This document shows positions 52,413 through 61,240 of a DNA stretch of 64,000 bases, piece after piece. Under the pieces are notes generated by a model that did no database searches, was not told the DNA's origin, and worked only from the letters and a program-made list of their open reading frames with translations. The DNA is taken from contig NZ_JABFCZ010000008.1 in the NCBI RefSeq assembly GCF_014692675.1, positions 1-64,000 of the forward strand, in the 5' to 3' direction. Each line of letters opens with the position of its first letter. The first letter of the stretch is position 1. Origin of the DNA: Roseibium aggregatum. GTDB lineage: Bacteria > Pseudomonadota > Alphaproteobacteria > Rhizobiales > Stappiaceae. The position numbers were made by a program, and so were the translations under genes.

Positions 52413-53073
52413 TCCATGTCCCCTTCGTCTTCCCGGTCGGGCCGTACTTCAATTTTCCGGCCGCGAATCCCACGCATTTCAATCCGAAACCAATTTGGTC
52501 CGGACGGCGATAACGCCGTTCCCTGTTTTTGTCGGATCGCTTTGATCGATCTGTTATCTAGTGTTTTGCGTGCTGATGACTACTAAATATAGTGCTCATC
52601 AACAGCTTTGTCACGGGGCCTTGCGAAACTGCTGACGAGGATCAGGCACACCGATAGTGAGCGCCCGAATGGCGTTTGCCAAGGCCCGGGACGCGCTACG
52701 CTTGATACTGGATACTGGAGGATCGGAAGCGGGGAAGACCGCTTCCTGATACGCACACTGAAAGTGATAAAAAACTAGAGTGAATCAATCGTTACCGTCA
52801 AGCGTGCATCGACAAGCTGTTGTGTCTAAATTTGGTGCAAGCCCCAAATATAGTGTGAGTATGTGGATAGCGGGGAGTGTTGCCGAAACGCGCGGACTTC
52901 TGCGATTCCGGGCCTGAGCCGGCTCAAAAACCCGCTTCTGCCGCCCTGCCGCAAATTTCGGCGGAACCATGCGATTTCGATGAAAATTTTATGAAAATGG
53001 CGACCTGCGGATTGAACGCGACTTAAAGCGCCTCTGGCATTTTATCGCCTGGGGACAACTAAGAGCGCATTTC
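52413..53073. other. Intergenic region between nrdJ and the receiver-domain gene
   Basis: About 660 bases shared by two divergent genes. Near nrdJ is a possible NrdR box (listed separately). A related sequence, CCCCAAATATAGTGTG, lies at 52842-52857. I see no gene; a frame of 61 codons at 52785-52970 has no family signature or ribosome-binding site. Confidence 0.5.
52582..52593 (-). promoter_or_regulatory. Possible NrdR box upstream of nrdJ
   Basis: ACTA-AATA-TAGT differs by one base from the NrdR core ACTA-TATA-TAGT. It lies 170 bases before the nrdJ start. NrdR represses ribonucleotide reductase genes when dATP is high. A second, weaker relative lies near 52843-52854. NrdR boxes usually occur as pairs at closer spacing, so this stays tentative. 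Confidence 0.45.
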
Positions 53074-53775
53074 ATGAAGCATCACGCAGCATACGGCCTT
53101 GGGCTGGAGGATCTCGACGTGGTTATCGTCGAGGACAGCAAACCCATGCAGACCCTGATCCGGTCGATTCTCATCAGTTTCAAGGTCGCGCGCGTTCGCG
53201 TGTTCGATTCGGCGGACGAGGCGCTTGAGGCCATGCTGAGCGAACCGCCGAACGTGATTCTGGCCGACTGGCGCATGGCGCCGACCTCCGGCTATCAGCT
53301 GCTGCGCCTGATCCGCCACCGGCATATGGAGCCGCTGTGCTATGTGCCGCTGATCTTCATCACCGCTCACGGCACACGGGCCCTGGTCGATAAGGGGCTT
53401 CGGGCCGGCGCGCATCACCTGCTGGTCAAGCCGCTTTCGCCGTCGACCCTGCACAGTCGTCTCGCATGGCTGGTCACCGACGACCGGACGATGATTCTGG
53501 AAAACTCCGGCTTCTACAATATCGACGGGATCCACAAGACCCTCGACGTTCAGGCGGAGAAGCTGAAGACCCTGGAAAATGCGCGGACCTATCACGAGCA
53601 GGCGACCAAGCGCCTGGCAGCGGTGAAAAGCGCGGTGGAAAAGGAATTCGCCTCAGCCTCCAAGGGCGTGCCCGAATCGCCGGAGCATATCGCCAAGCGG
53701 GTCATCCCGGCCGCCAGGGACAGGAAAGCGCCGCGTATTTCCGCCTTCGGCGCGACGCGCGCCACCGGCACCTGA
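53074..53775 (+). CDS. Receiver-domain protein (CheY-like with helical tail)
   Basis: A protein of 233 residues. Residues 14-135 are a response-regulator receiver domain: VVIVEDSKPMQTLI, the phospho-acceptor Asp65 in ILADWRMAPTSGYQLLRLIR, IFITAH and LLVKPLSP. The rest is mainly helical (YNIDGIHKTLDVQAEKLKTLEN), with no DNA-binding or enzyme domain that I recognise, so output is probably by protein contact. Similar proteins stand next to nrdJ-nuoN-type loci in Rhizobiales. No kinase is nearby. Confidence 0.82.
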   Translation: MKHHAAYGLGLEDLDVVIVEDSKPMQTLIRSILISFKVARVRVFDSADEALEAMLSEPPNVILADWRMAPTSGYQLLRLIRHRHMEPLCYVPLIFITAHGTRALVDKGLRAGAHHLLVKPLSPSTLHSRLAWLVTDDRTMILENSGFYNIDGIHKTLDVQAEKLKTLENARTYHEQATKRLAAVKSAVEKEFASASKGVPESPEHIAKRVIPAARDRKAPRISAFGATRATGT

Positions 53776-53939
53776 CGGGCAATACCGTTCAGCGGTCTTT
53801 CCGGGACCGATCGGCAAGTGTGGGAATTGCGGGCTGGACAGCCGCTCTGCGAGCCGTCATATTCGCGCCAATCCTACCGGCGGCACGGCTTATACCGTCC
53901 GCGACACGAATGCTTTTCGCTCAAGGATCTGCACAGGCG

Positions 53940-54326
53940 ATGTGGAAGCTCATACTCGAATTGTTCACCTGGTGGAACGGCCAGACCATGGGAACGCGCT
54001 TTTTCACCTGGCGCAAAGGCGAATTCGTCGGCGAAGACGAGTTCGGCAACAAGTACTACCGGGAGCGCGGCGGCAAGAAGCGCTGGGTGATCTATAACGG
54101 CCTGGCCGAAGCCTCGACGATTCCCCCGGGCTGGCATGGCTGGATGCATCACCGGGTCGACACGCCGCCCACCGACGAGACCTACTATCCCAAGCACTGG
54201 CAGAAGCCGCATCAGCAGAATTGGACCGGAACGCCGGGCGCCTATCGCCCGCACGGGTCGATCCTGACCCCGGAACACCGCCCGGAAGTCTCCGGCGATT
54301 ACGAAGCCTGGACGCCGGGCCAGTAA
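53940..54326 (+). CDS. NADH:ubiquinone oxidoreductase accessory subunit, NDUFA12 family
   Basis: A protein of 128 residues. FTWWNGQTMGTRFFTWRKGEFVGEDEFGN is the family start, then YYRERGGKKRWVIYNGLAEASTIPPGWHGWMHHRVDTPP and PYRPH-type ends. NDUFA12/B17.2 is a supernumerary complex I subunit found in mitochondria and alphaproteobacteria, so it supports the taxonomic call. In the cell it should sit on the inner face of the membrane, on the peripheral arm of complex I. The start is ATG at 53940 with AAGGA upstream. Confidence 0.9.
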   Translation: MWKLILELFTWWNGQTMGTRFFTWRKGEFVGEDEFGNKYYRERGGKKRWVIYNGLAEASTIPPGWHGWMHHRVDTPPTDETYYPKHWQKPHQQNWTGTPGAYRPHGSILTPEHRPEVSGDYEAWTPGQ

Positions 54327-54453
54327 GACGGCAACCTTGTTGCCGGAGTTTCTAGGCGCTGCTTCAGTGGAAGCGGCGCCTTTTTATTTGGGCGGAAGCA
54401 GGACTGTCTGCGTTCGAAAAAAACGACGCAAATGACGGTTTGAGGAGGGCGGT

Positions 54454-55203
54454 GTGTCAGGCAGCGGAAGCAATATCTCGATCTTCAGCCTGGTTTCCGA
54501 TGCCCTGGATCGGGGGCCTTGCGACACACCGGAACAGCGCCTGGCGATTTACCGGGCGCTCGAGGCTCGCCTTCTGGAGACAGCCGGCGATGAGGCGAAG
54601 GGGAGGAAAGCGGTCGACGAATTGCGCCGCACCATCGCACGCCTGGATGTTGCGCACGGATATTTCGATGATTTGTCGGCTTTCGGTGCTGCGCCGCCCG
54701 AGAACCGAACCGAAGAGCGGATTGTTCATGCCGAAAAATCGAAAGTTCCGGTGATCACGCGCATCGGAAAGCGCCGCTTTCCAATATTCGGGGCTCTGTT
54801 CGGCCGAGGCTCCGGCGTTTCCGGCACACCGCCCGGTCCCGCTCCGGGGCCAGACGATGGGCCGTTTTCCGATCATGTCTATCTCAGCATCGATGCCGAG
54901 CTGGACGGAGTGAACGTTACCTGCCGGTATGCCTATTGTTATGATCCCGCATGCCAGCTGCAGCTCAGCATCGTGACCGGCAGTGATCAGTCGCTGTTTG
55001 AATTCCGCACCCGGGCTTTCAGTTTAAGATATGCGTTTAAACATTTATCGCAGGCACTTGAGAAAAAAGGTTTAAGCGTTCCATCCGCCGGCTTGCAGGC
55101 AGGTGCGGTCTGGGAAACGGAAGAACGCGACTGCGAGGAAGTCCGGCTTCCGCCGTCCGGGGAGCGTTTGCATGCTTTCGAATTCGTTCCGGTTCCTGGC
55201 TGA
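54454..55203 (+). CDS. Hypothetical protein
   Basis: A soluble protein of 249 residues that I do not recognise. The first 75 residues are helical (LVSDALDRGPCDTPEQRLAIYRALEARLLETAGDEAKGRK) and resemble the N-terminal parts of other alphaproteobacterial hypothetical proteins. A proline/glycine linker near 125-145 leads to a beta-rich C-terminal part with clustered cysteines (CRYAYCYDPACQLQ). The GTG at 54454 has GGAGG upstream. A bidirectional terminator follows. Confidence 0.6.
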   Translation: MSGSGSNISIFSLVSDALDRGPCDTPEQRLAIYRALEARLLETAGDEAKGRKAVDELRRTIARLDVAHGYFDDLSAFGAAPPENRTEERIVHAEKSKVPVITRIGKRRFPIFGALFGRGSGVSGTPPGPAPGPDDGPFSDHVYLSIDAELDGVNVTCRYAYCYDPACQLQLSIVTGSDQSLFEFRTRAFSLRYAFKHLSQALEKKGLSVPSAGLQAGAVWETEERDCEEVRLPPSGERLHAFEFVPVPG

Positions 55204-55219
55204 CGCACGGGCCGGATGA

Positions 55220-55249
55220 AAAAAAAACCCGCCAGATTGGCGGGCTTTT
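55220..55249. terminator. Bidirectional terminator
   Basis: CCCGCCA-GAT-TGGCGGG with an A run on the left and CTTTT on the right. It lies between the convergent genes ending at 55203 and 55273 and can serve both. Confidence 0.85.
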
Positions 55250-55272
55250 CATTCCAGGTCCGTTCGAGGCAC

Positions 55273-55941
55273 TCAGTCGATCTGAACGTAGTCGTCCGGC
55301 GTCAGGCCGAGGCGGCCGTCAAGGTAGGTCCCGCAGCGATCCATCAGATCGTCCATGTGGCTTTCGAAGAAGTGGTTCGCACCGGGGATTTCCTGATGGT
55401 CGATGACGATGCCCTTCTGGGTCTTCAGCTTGTCGACCAGGGTCTGCACATCTTTCTGCGGCACGACCTTGTCGTTCTCGCCATGGATGATGAGACCCGA
55501 TGACGGGCAGGGAGCCAGGAACGAGAAATCGTGCAGATTCGCCGGCGGCGCAACCGAGATGAAACCTTCCACTTCCGGGCGGCGCATCAGGAGCTGCATG
55601 CCGATCCAGGCGCCGAAGGAGAAGCCGGCGATCCAGCAGGCGCGCGCATCCGGATGCACGGTCTGCACCCAGTCGAGGGCTGCGGCCGCATCGGACAGTT
55701 CGCCCTGGCCATGGTCGAAGGCTCCTTGCGATCGGCCGACGCCGCGGAAATTGAACCGCAGGACCGCAAAGCCGCGCTGCGCGAACATGTAGTAGAGCTG
55801 ATACACGATCTGGTTGTTCATCGTGCCGCCGAACTGCGGATGCAGATGAAGCACCAGGGCAATCGGTGCATTGCGTTTTTTCGCGGGGTGGAACCGGCCT
55901 TCCAGCCGGCCCGCGGGACCGTTGAAGATCACCTCGGGCAT
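55273..55941 (-). CDS. Alpha/beta hydrolase
   Basis: A protein of 222 residues of the COG2945 type. The nucleophile is the serine in IAGFSFGAWIG; LIIHGENDKVVP holds the acid, and GANHFFESHMDDL the histidine of the triad. LVLHLHPQFGGTMNNQIV provides the oxyanion region. Such proteins are small serine hydrolases of unknown substrate, often annotated as predicted alpha/beta superfamily hydrolases. It is divergent from the suf operon, with a 242-base gap that holds an Irr-type box. Confidence 0.85.
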   Translation of the reverse strand: MPEVIFNGPAGRLEGRFHPAKKRNAPIALVLHLHPQFGGTMNNQIVYQLYYMFAQRGFAVLRFNFRGVGRSQGAFDHGQGELSDAAAALDWVQTVHPDARACWIAGFSFGAWIGMQLLMRRPEVEGFISVAPPANLHDFSFLAPCPSSGLIIHGENDKVVPQKDVQTLVDKLKTQKGIVIDHQEIPGANHFFESHMDDLMDRCGTYLDGRLGLTPDDYVQID

Positions 55942-56062
55942 GAAGCGCTATGTCCTTTTTTGGTGCAGCACCCCCGGATTCCGGGGCGCTACCTGCGGTT
56001 CTGTGTACGTGAAATCCCTAAGTCTAAACTTGACTCTCAGGTTCCGAGTTTCTAGAACCTTC

Positions 56063-56079
56063 TTTAGAATTATTCGAAA
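56063..56079. promoter_or_regulatory. Irr-type iron control element before the suf operon
   Basis: TTTAGAATTATTCGAAA fits the ICE/Irr box TTTAGAANNATTCTAAA with one mismatch. It lies 105 bases before the desulfurase start at 56184. Irr, a Fur-family haem-sensing regulator in Rhizobiales and Rhodobacterales, represses or activates iron genes through such boxes. Confidence 0.62.
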
Positions 56080-56183
56080 GTCGCCCACGTCTCATATCGT
56101 GGAAAATGGGACGCGACGTCGTCAGGTGGGCACGTTTACGCCATCGGAGCGGAAAATTTCAAGTTTTCCGTAACGAAGGGTAA

Positions 56184-57410
56184 ATGAAAAGATTTTCGAT
56201 CCGGCTGAAAACAGGTGAAACACAGGCGCGCAGACGGGCAATGCCTCAGGCGAAAGACCATGTCTATCTCGACCATAACGCAGGTGCGCCGCTGCGCCCC
56301 GGCGCCCGGGAGCGCATGGTCGAAGTCTTGAGCGATGTCGGTAACGCGTCGTCCGTCCATGCCGACGGCCGCCGCGCCCGGGCAAGGATCGAGGCCGCCC
56401 GCGAACAGGTGGCCGGCCTCTGCAAGGCCCGCACCCGCGCCGTCACCTTCGTCTCCGGCGGTACCGAGGCCAACATGACGGCCCTGACTCCGAACTGGCA
56501 GGATCAGGGCGCTCCTTATTATCTGGACCGTCTGCTGCGCGGCGCCACGGAACATCCCTCCGTCGCGGCCGGGGGACGGTTTCCGGCCTCCATGCAGGAG
56601 GTCATTCCCGTCGACGCCAATGGCTTGATTCGACTGGATATCCTGAAAGACATGCTGGCAGGCGGAGGTCCGGCGCTGGTCTCGGTCATGGCGGCCAACA
56701 ACGAAACCGGCGTCATCAGTCCGTTGGCCGAAATCGGTGCAATGGTTGCAGAGGCCGGCGGCTTCTTCCACGTCGACGCGGTTCAGGCGGCCGGGCGCAT
56801 GGAAATAGACATGGACGCCTGGCAGGCGGATGCCATCAGCCTGTCCGCCCACAAGTTCGGCGGGCCGCAGGGGGCAGGCTCTCTCGTTGTGCGCTCCACG
56901 GCCCGTGTACCCGCGCCGCTGATGCTCGGCGGCGGTCAAGAAAACTGGCGCCGCGCCGGCACGGAAAACGTTGCCGCCATTTCAGGTATCGGTGTGGCCG
57001 CGGAAGCAGCAGAAAAAGAAGCGCAGGATTGGGCGCGTCTGGCCGCCTTGCGCGACAGACTGGAGGCCGGGGTGCGTGAAATCTGTCCGGCCGTCACCAT
57101 ATTCGGGGAAGAGGCACCGCGTCTTGCGAATACGAGTTGCTTTGCCGCTCCCGGAATTTCGGCGGAAACGGCGTTGATCGCCTTCGATCTGGAACGTCTG
57201 TCCCTGTCATCCGGTTCCGCGTGCTCATCGGGCAAGGTTTCCGTTTCCCATGTGCTGACCGCCATGGGTGCCGAAGAGGCAACCGCCCGCTGTGCGCTGC
57301 GCGTCAGCCTCGGCTGGAACTCGACGGACGCCGATATCGACCGTTTTCTGGAGGTTTGGCCGCAGGTCGTCGACCGGCTGAACCCGGAGGCCCGGAACCG
57401 GGCCGCATGA
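56184..57410 (+). CDS. Cysteine desulfurase, IscS/NifS type
   Basis: A protein of 408 residues of PLP-dependent aminotransferase class V. VYLDHNAGAPLRPGARE is the start of the fold, SLSAHKFGGPQGAG holds the PLP lysine, and LSLSSGSACSSGKVSVSHVL has the catalytic cysteine. It gives sulfur from cysteine for Fe-S cluster assembly. It begins the suf operon and is a separate enzyme from SufS encoded downstream. The start could be ATG 56184 (GAAGGG just before) or ATG 56241, after which the family similarity starts. Confidence 0.88.
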   Translation: MKRFSIRLKTGETQARRRAMPQAKDHVYLDHNAGAPLRPGARERMVEVLSDVGNASSVHADGRRARARIEAAREQVAGLCKARTRAVTFVSGGTEANMTALTPNWQDQGAPYYLDRLLRGATEHPSVAAGGRFPASMQEVIPVDANGLIRLDILKDMLAGGGPALVSVMAANNETGVISPLAEIGAMVAEAGGFFHVDAVQAAGRMEIDMDAWQADAISLSAHKFGGPQGAGSLVVRSTARVPAPLMLGGGQENWRRAGTENVAAISGIGVAAEAAEKEAQDWARLAALRDRLEAGVREICPAVTIFGEEAPRLANTSCFAAPGISAETALIAFDLERLSLSSGSACSSGKVSVSHVLTAMGAEEATARCALRVSLGWNSTDADIDRFLEVWPQVVDRLNPEARNRAA

Positions 57411-57528
57411 CTTACCCGGCGGGCAACCGCCGACCCCGTTTTCGCTTGACGATCGTTAAGTCGGCGTCGGGCGATGCAAACTAAGAAGAACCGCGGGACA
57501 GGTGAGTCCCGCGCAATGGAGTGAAGAC

Positions 57529-59001
57529 ATGCCCGCTGTGCAGGAGACAATCGATCAGGTCAAGGCGATCGATGTTGACCAGTATAAATACGGCTTCGTG
57601 ACCGACATCGAATCGGAAAGGGGCGCCAAGGGCCTTACCGAGGAAACCGTCCGTTTCATCTCCGCGAAAAAGAACGAGCCGGAGTGGATGACCGAGTGGC
57701 GCCTGGAGGCGCTGCGCCGGTTCAAGACCATGGACGAGCCGACCTGGGCCCGGGTGCACTATCCGAAGATCGATTTCGACGAGCTCTACTACTACGCGGC
57801 GCCGAAATCGGTGGAAGGGCCGAAGAGCATCGACGAGGTCGATCCGGAACTTCTGGCAACCTATGAAAAACTCGGCATTCCGCTGCGCGAGCAGGAAATT
57901 CTCGCGGGCATCAAGCCGGAGAACCGGGTCGCGGTCGATGCCGTGTTCGACAGCGTTTCCGTGGTCACCACCTTCAAGGAAGAGCTGAAGAAGGCCGGCG
58001 TCATCTTCTGCTCGATCTCCGAGGCGCTGCGCGAATATCCCGACCTGGTGAAGAAGTACCTCGGCTCGGTCGTTCCGGTGACGGACAATTTCTACGCCAC
58101 GCTGAACTCCGCGGTCTTTTCCGACGGATCTTTCGTCTACGTGCCTGAAGGCGTCCGCTGCCCGATGGAGCTGTCGACCTATTTCCGCATCAACGAGCAG
58201 AATACAGGCCAGTTCGAACGTACGCTGATCATCGCCGACAAGGGCGCCTACGTCTCTTACCTGGAAGGCTGCACGGCCCCCCAGCGCGACGAGAACCAGC
58301 TGCACGCGGCCGTGGTCGAGCTCGTCGCCCTGGATGACGCCGAGATCAAGTATTCCACGGTGCAGAACTGGTTCCCGGGCGACGCGCAGGGCAAGGGCGG
58401 CATCTACAATTTCGTCACCAAGCGCGGCGACTGCCGGGGTAAGAATTCCAAGATCTCCTGGACCCAGGTCGAGACCGGGTCCGCGATCACCTGGAAATAC
58501 CCGTCCTGCATCCTGCGCGGCGACAATTCCCGCGGGGAGTTCTACTCGATCGCCGTTTCCAACGGCTATCAGCAGGTCGACAGCGGCACCAAGATGATCC
58601 ATCTGGGCAAGAACACCTCCAGCCGGATCATCTCCAAGGGCATCTCCGCCGGTCGGTCGCAGAACACCTACCGCGGTCTGGTCTCGGCCCACCGCAAGGC
58701 CTCGAACGCGCGCAACTTCACACAGTGCGACTCGCTCCTGATCGGTCAGGACTGCGGCGCCCATACCGTGCCCTACATCGAGAGCAAGAATTCGACGGCG
58801 ACCTTCGAGCACGAGGCGACCACGTCGAAGATCTCCGACGATCAGATGTTCTATTGCCAGCAGCGCGGCATGTCCGACGAAGAGGCCGTGGCGCTGATCG
58901 TCAACGGCTTCGTCAAGGACGTCATCCAGCAGCTGCCGATGGAATTCGCGGTCGAGGCCCAGAAGCTGATTTCGATCAGTCTGGAAGGCTCCGTGGGCTA
59001 G
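57529..59001 (+). CDS. sufB: Fe-S cluster scaffold subunit SufB
   Basis: A protein of 490 residues, typical SufB length. [19 protein letters not shown] and [22 protein letters not shown] segments, then [23 protein letters not shown], and the C-terminal [27 protein letters not shown] are diagnostic. SufB joins SufC and SufD in the cytosolic SufBC2D scaffold, where the new cluster is built. The start is ATG 57529 with GGAG ahead. Confidence 0.96.
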   Translation: MPAVQETIDQVKAIDVDQYKYGFVTDIESERGAKGLTEETVRFISAKKNEPEWMTEWRLEALRRFKTMDEPTWARVHYPKIDFDELYYYAAPKSVEGPKSIDEVDPELLATYEKLGIPLREQEILAGIKPENRVAVDAVFDSVSVVTTFKEELKKAGVIFCSISEALREYPDLVKKYLGSVVPVTDNFYATLNSAVFSDGSFVYVPEGVRCPMELSTYFRINEQNTGQFERTLIIADKGAYVSYLEGCTAPQRDENQLHAAVVELVALDDAEIKYSTVQNWFPGDAQGKGGIYNFVTKRGDCRGKNSKISWTQVETGSAITWKYPSCILRGDNSRGEFYSIAVSNGYQQVDSGTKMIHLGKNTSSRIISKGISAGRSQNTYRGLVSAHRKASNARNFTQCDSLLIGQDCGAHTVPYIESKNSTATFEHEATTSKISDDQMFYCQQRGMSDEEAVALIVNGFVKDVIQQLPMEFAVEAQKLISISLEGSVG

Positions 59002-59080
59002 GAACTCCACCGGAAAAACGAACTAATTAAACAGTCCAGGCCGCGAAGATCGGCCTCTTGAATGAACAAGGACTATCTCA

Positions 59081-59839
59081 ATGCTTGAGATCAAAAACCT
59101 GCACGCCCGCATCGCCGAAGACGGCAAGGAAATCCTGCGCGGCGTCAACCTGACTGTGAACGCCGGCGAAGTGCACGCCATCATGGGCCCGAACGGCTCG
59201 GGCAAGTCGACCCTGTCCTATATCCTGGCCGGCAAGGACGACTACGAGATCACCGAAGGCGAGATCCTGTTCAACGGCGAGAACCTTCTGGAACTTGGCC
59301 CGGACGAGCGGGCGGCCGCCGGTGTCTTCCTGGCGTTCCAGTATCCGATCGAGATTCCCGGCGTCGCCACCATGGAATTCCTCAAGACGGCGATGAACGC
59401 CCAGCGGCGCGCCCGCGGCGAGACCGAAATGACGATCCCGGCCTTCATGAAGGCGGTCAAGGAAAAGGCGGCAGACCTCAAGGTCTCCATGGACATGCTG
59501 AAGCGTCCGCTCAACGTCGGTTTCTCCGGCGGCGAGAAGAAGCGCGCCGAAATCCTGCAGATGTCCCTGCTGGAACCGAAGCTCTGTGTGCTCGACGAGA
59601 CGGATTCCGGCCTCGATATCGATGCGCTCAGGATCGTGTCGGAAGGCGTCAACAAGCTGCGGTCGCCGGAGCGCTCGATGATCGTCATCACCCACTACCA
59701 GCGCCTGCTCGACCATATCGTGCCGGACGTTGTGCACGTCATGTCGCGGGGCCGGATCGTCAAGACCGGCGGCGCGGATCTGGCGCTTGAGCTGGAAAAG
59801 AGCGGCTACGCCGATTACGTCGAAGACGCAGCAGCCTGA
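59081..59839 (+). CDS. sufC: Fe-S assembly ATPase SufC
   Basis: A protein of 252 residues, an ABC-type ATPase. GPNGSGKST is Walker A, FSGGEKKRAEIL the signature, and LCVLDETDSGLD Walker B with the SufC-specific aspartates. It drives conformational change in the SufBC2D scaffold. It lies 80 bases after sufB and 18 before sufD. Confidence 0.96.
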   Translation: MLEIKNLHARIAEDGKEILRGVNLTVNAGEVHAIMGPNGSGKSTLSYILAGKDDYEITEGEILFNGENLLELGPDERAAAGVFLAFQYPIEIPGVATMEFLKTAMNAQRRARGETEMTIPAFMKAVKEKAADLKVSMDMLKRPLNVGFSGGEKKRAEILQMSLLEPKLCVLDETDSGLDIDALRIVSEGVNKLRSPERSMIVITHYQRLLDHIVPDVVHVMSRGRIVKTGGADLALELEKSGYADYVEDAAA

Positions 59840-59856
59840 GCGGCGGGGAGACAAGG

Positions 59857-61179
59857 ATGAACGCCAATACCCCGATCACGCATACCCAGGCCGAAACCGG
59901 CCTGATTGCGCGCTACGACAGCGCCCGCGCCGGGTTTGCCGGTACGGATGCGGTCATCGCGCTGCGCGATGCGGCCGCCGAGCAGTTGCGGCGGAAGGGC
60001 CTGCCGCACCGGCGGGTCGAGGAATACAAGTACACTGACCTGCGCGCCTTCATGAAGTCGAGCGCGCGGCTTTCGGCAGCCGCATCGGCAGACGAGGCCA
60101 GGGCCGTACTGGAGGCCTCCGACGGCTTCGGCGATCTCGGCCGCTACCGGATCGTGATCGCCAATGGCCGGTTCGTCGAGGCCCTGAGCGATGTTGCCGC
60201 TCTGGCAGGCGAGGGCGTCACGGTGACCGATTTCACCGAGGCACTTGGCGGTGACAACGGCGCGGCTCTGCTCGCGATCCCGGCCAGTGCCGAAGGCGAC
60301 GGGACGCTCGCGCTCAATACCGCCTTCGTGCAAGGCGGCGTGATGCTATCGGTCAGGGAAGGCGCGGAGGTCTCGAAACCGGTCGAACTGCTGCATGTGG
60401 TCGCGGGCGAGGGCGCACAGGTCACCCGCTGCCGGATCGCGGTTGCTCCCGGCGCAAAGCTCAAGCTGCTTGAAACCTTCGCCGGCAATACCAGTTCGGG
60501 CGAAACCAACGCCGTCTTCGACTACGATATTGCCGATAGCGCGGAACTCACCGTTACCCGTCTGATCGACGGCGATGGCGAAGGCGCAAGGCTGTTCACG
60601 ACCCTGGCCCGCCTTGGATCGGAAGCGCGGTTTCACACGCTCGGCTTCATCGCCGGACCGTCCTTCGTGCGCAACCAGCAGTTCGTCGCCTTTGCCGGCG
60701 AGAATTCCGAAGCCCGGCTGTTCGGCGTGACCATGGCCCGTGACAAGGCGCTCGCGGATCAGACGCTGATCGTCGATCACGCGGTGCCCAACTGCTCGAG
60801 CCGCGAGTTCTTCAAGACTGTTCTCGACGATGAGGCCAGGGGGGTCTATCAGGGGCGCATCAACGTGGCGCCTCATGCCCAGAAGACCGACGGCGAAATG
60901 ATGACCCAGGCCCTCCTGCTGTCGGAAGGCCCGGAGATGGCCAACAAGCCGGAACTGGAAATCTTCGCCGACGACGTTCTGTGCGCCCATGGCGCCACGA
61001 GCGGCCAGATCGACGAGGACCTGCTGTTTTACCTGCGCGCGCGCGGCATTCCGGAAGACGAGGCCAAAACGCTCCTCGTCCTTGCGTTCCTGTCCGAAGC
61101 CATTGAAGAATTCGGCGAGGACGATGTGACCGGGATGCTGGAAGAGCGGGTCCGTGCCTGGCTGGCGGCCAGAAGCTGA
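59857..61179 (+). CDS. sufD: Fe-S assembly protein SufD
   Basis: A protein of 440 residues. RRKGLPHRRVEEYKYTDLRAF at the N-terminus and the C-terminal NVAPHAQKTDGEMMTQALLLSEG, KPELEIFADDVLCAHGATSGQID are the SufD hallmarks. SufD pairs with SufB in the scaffold and provides the conserved histidine in the CAHG segment. It is preceded by GGGGAG. Confidence 0.95.
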   Translation: MNANTPITHTQAETGLIARYDSARAGFAGTDAVIALRDAAAEQLRRKGLPHRRVEEYKYTDLRAFMKSSARLSAAASADEARAVLEASDGFGDLGRYRIVIANGRFVEALSDVAALAGEGVTVTDFTEALGGDNGAALLAIPASAEGDGTLALNTAFVQGGVMLSVREGAEVSKPVELLHVVAGEGAQVTRCRIAVAPGAKLKLLETFAGNTSSGETNAVFDYDIADSAELTVTRLIDGDGEGARLFTTLARLGSEARFHTLGFIAGPSFVRNQQFVAFAGENSEARLFGVTMARDKALADQTLIVDHAVPNCSSREFFKTVLDDEARGVYQGRINVAPHAQKTDGEMMTQALLLSEGPEMANKPELEIFADDVLCAHGATSGQIDEDLLFYLRARGIPEDEAKTLLVLAFLSEAIEEFGEDDVTGMLEERVRAWLAARS

Positions 61180-61240
61180 TGATCCTCGCCGGTGAGAGAA
61201 CGCACCGGCGGGTCGAAAGATACAAAGGGAGCAAGGCGGC

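Noticed and set aside
50199..52586. A 795-codon gene on the plus strand opposite nrdJ
   Set aside because: An antisense shadow of nrdJ; composition is full of His, Arg and Gly with no domain pattern.
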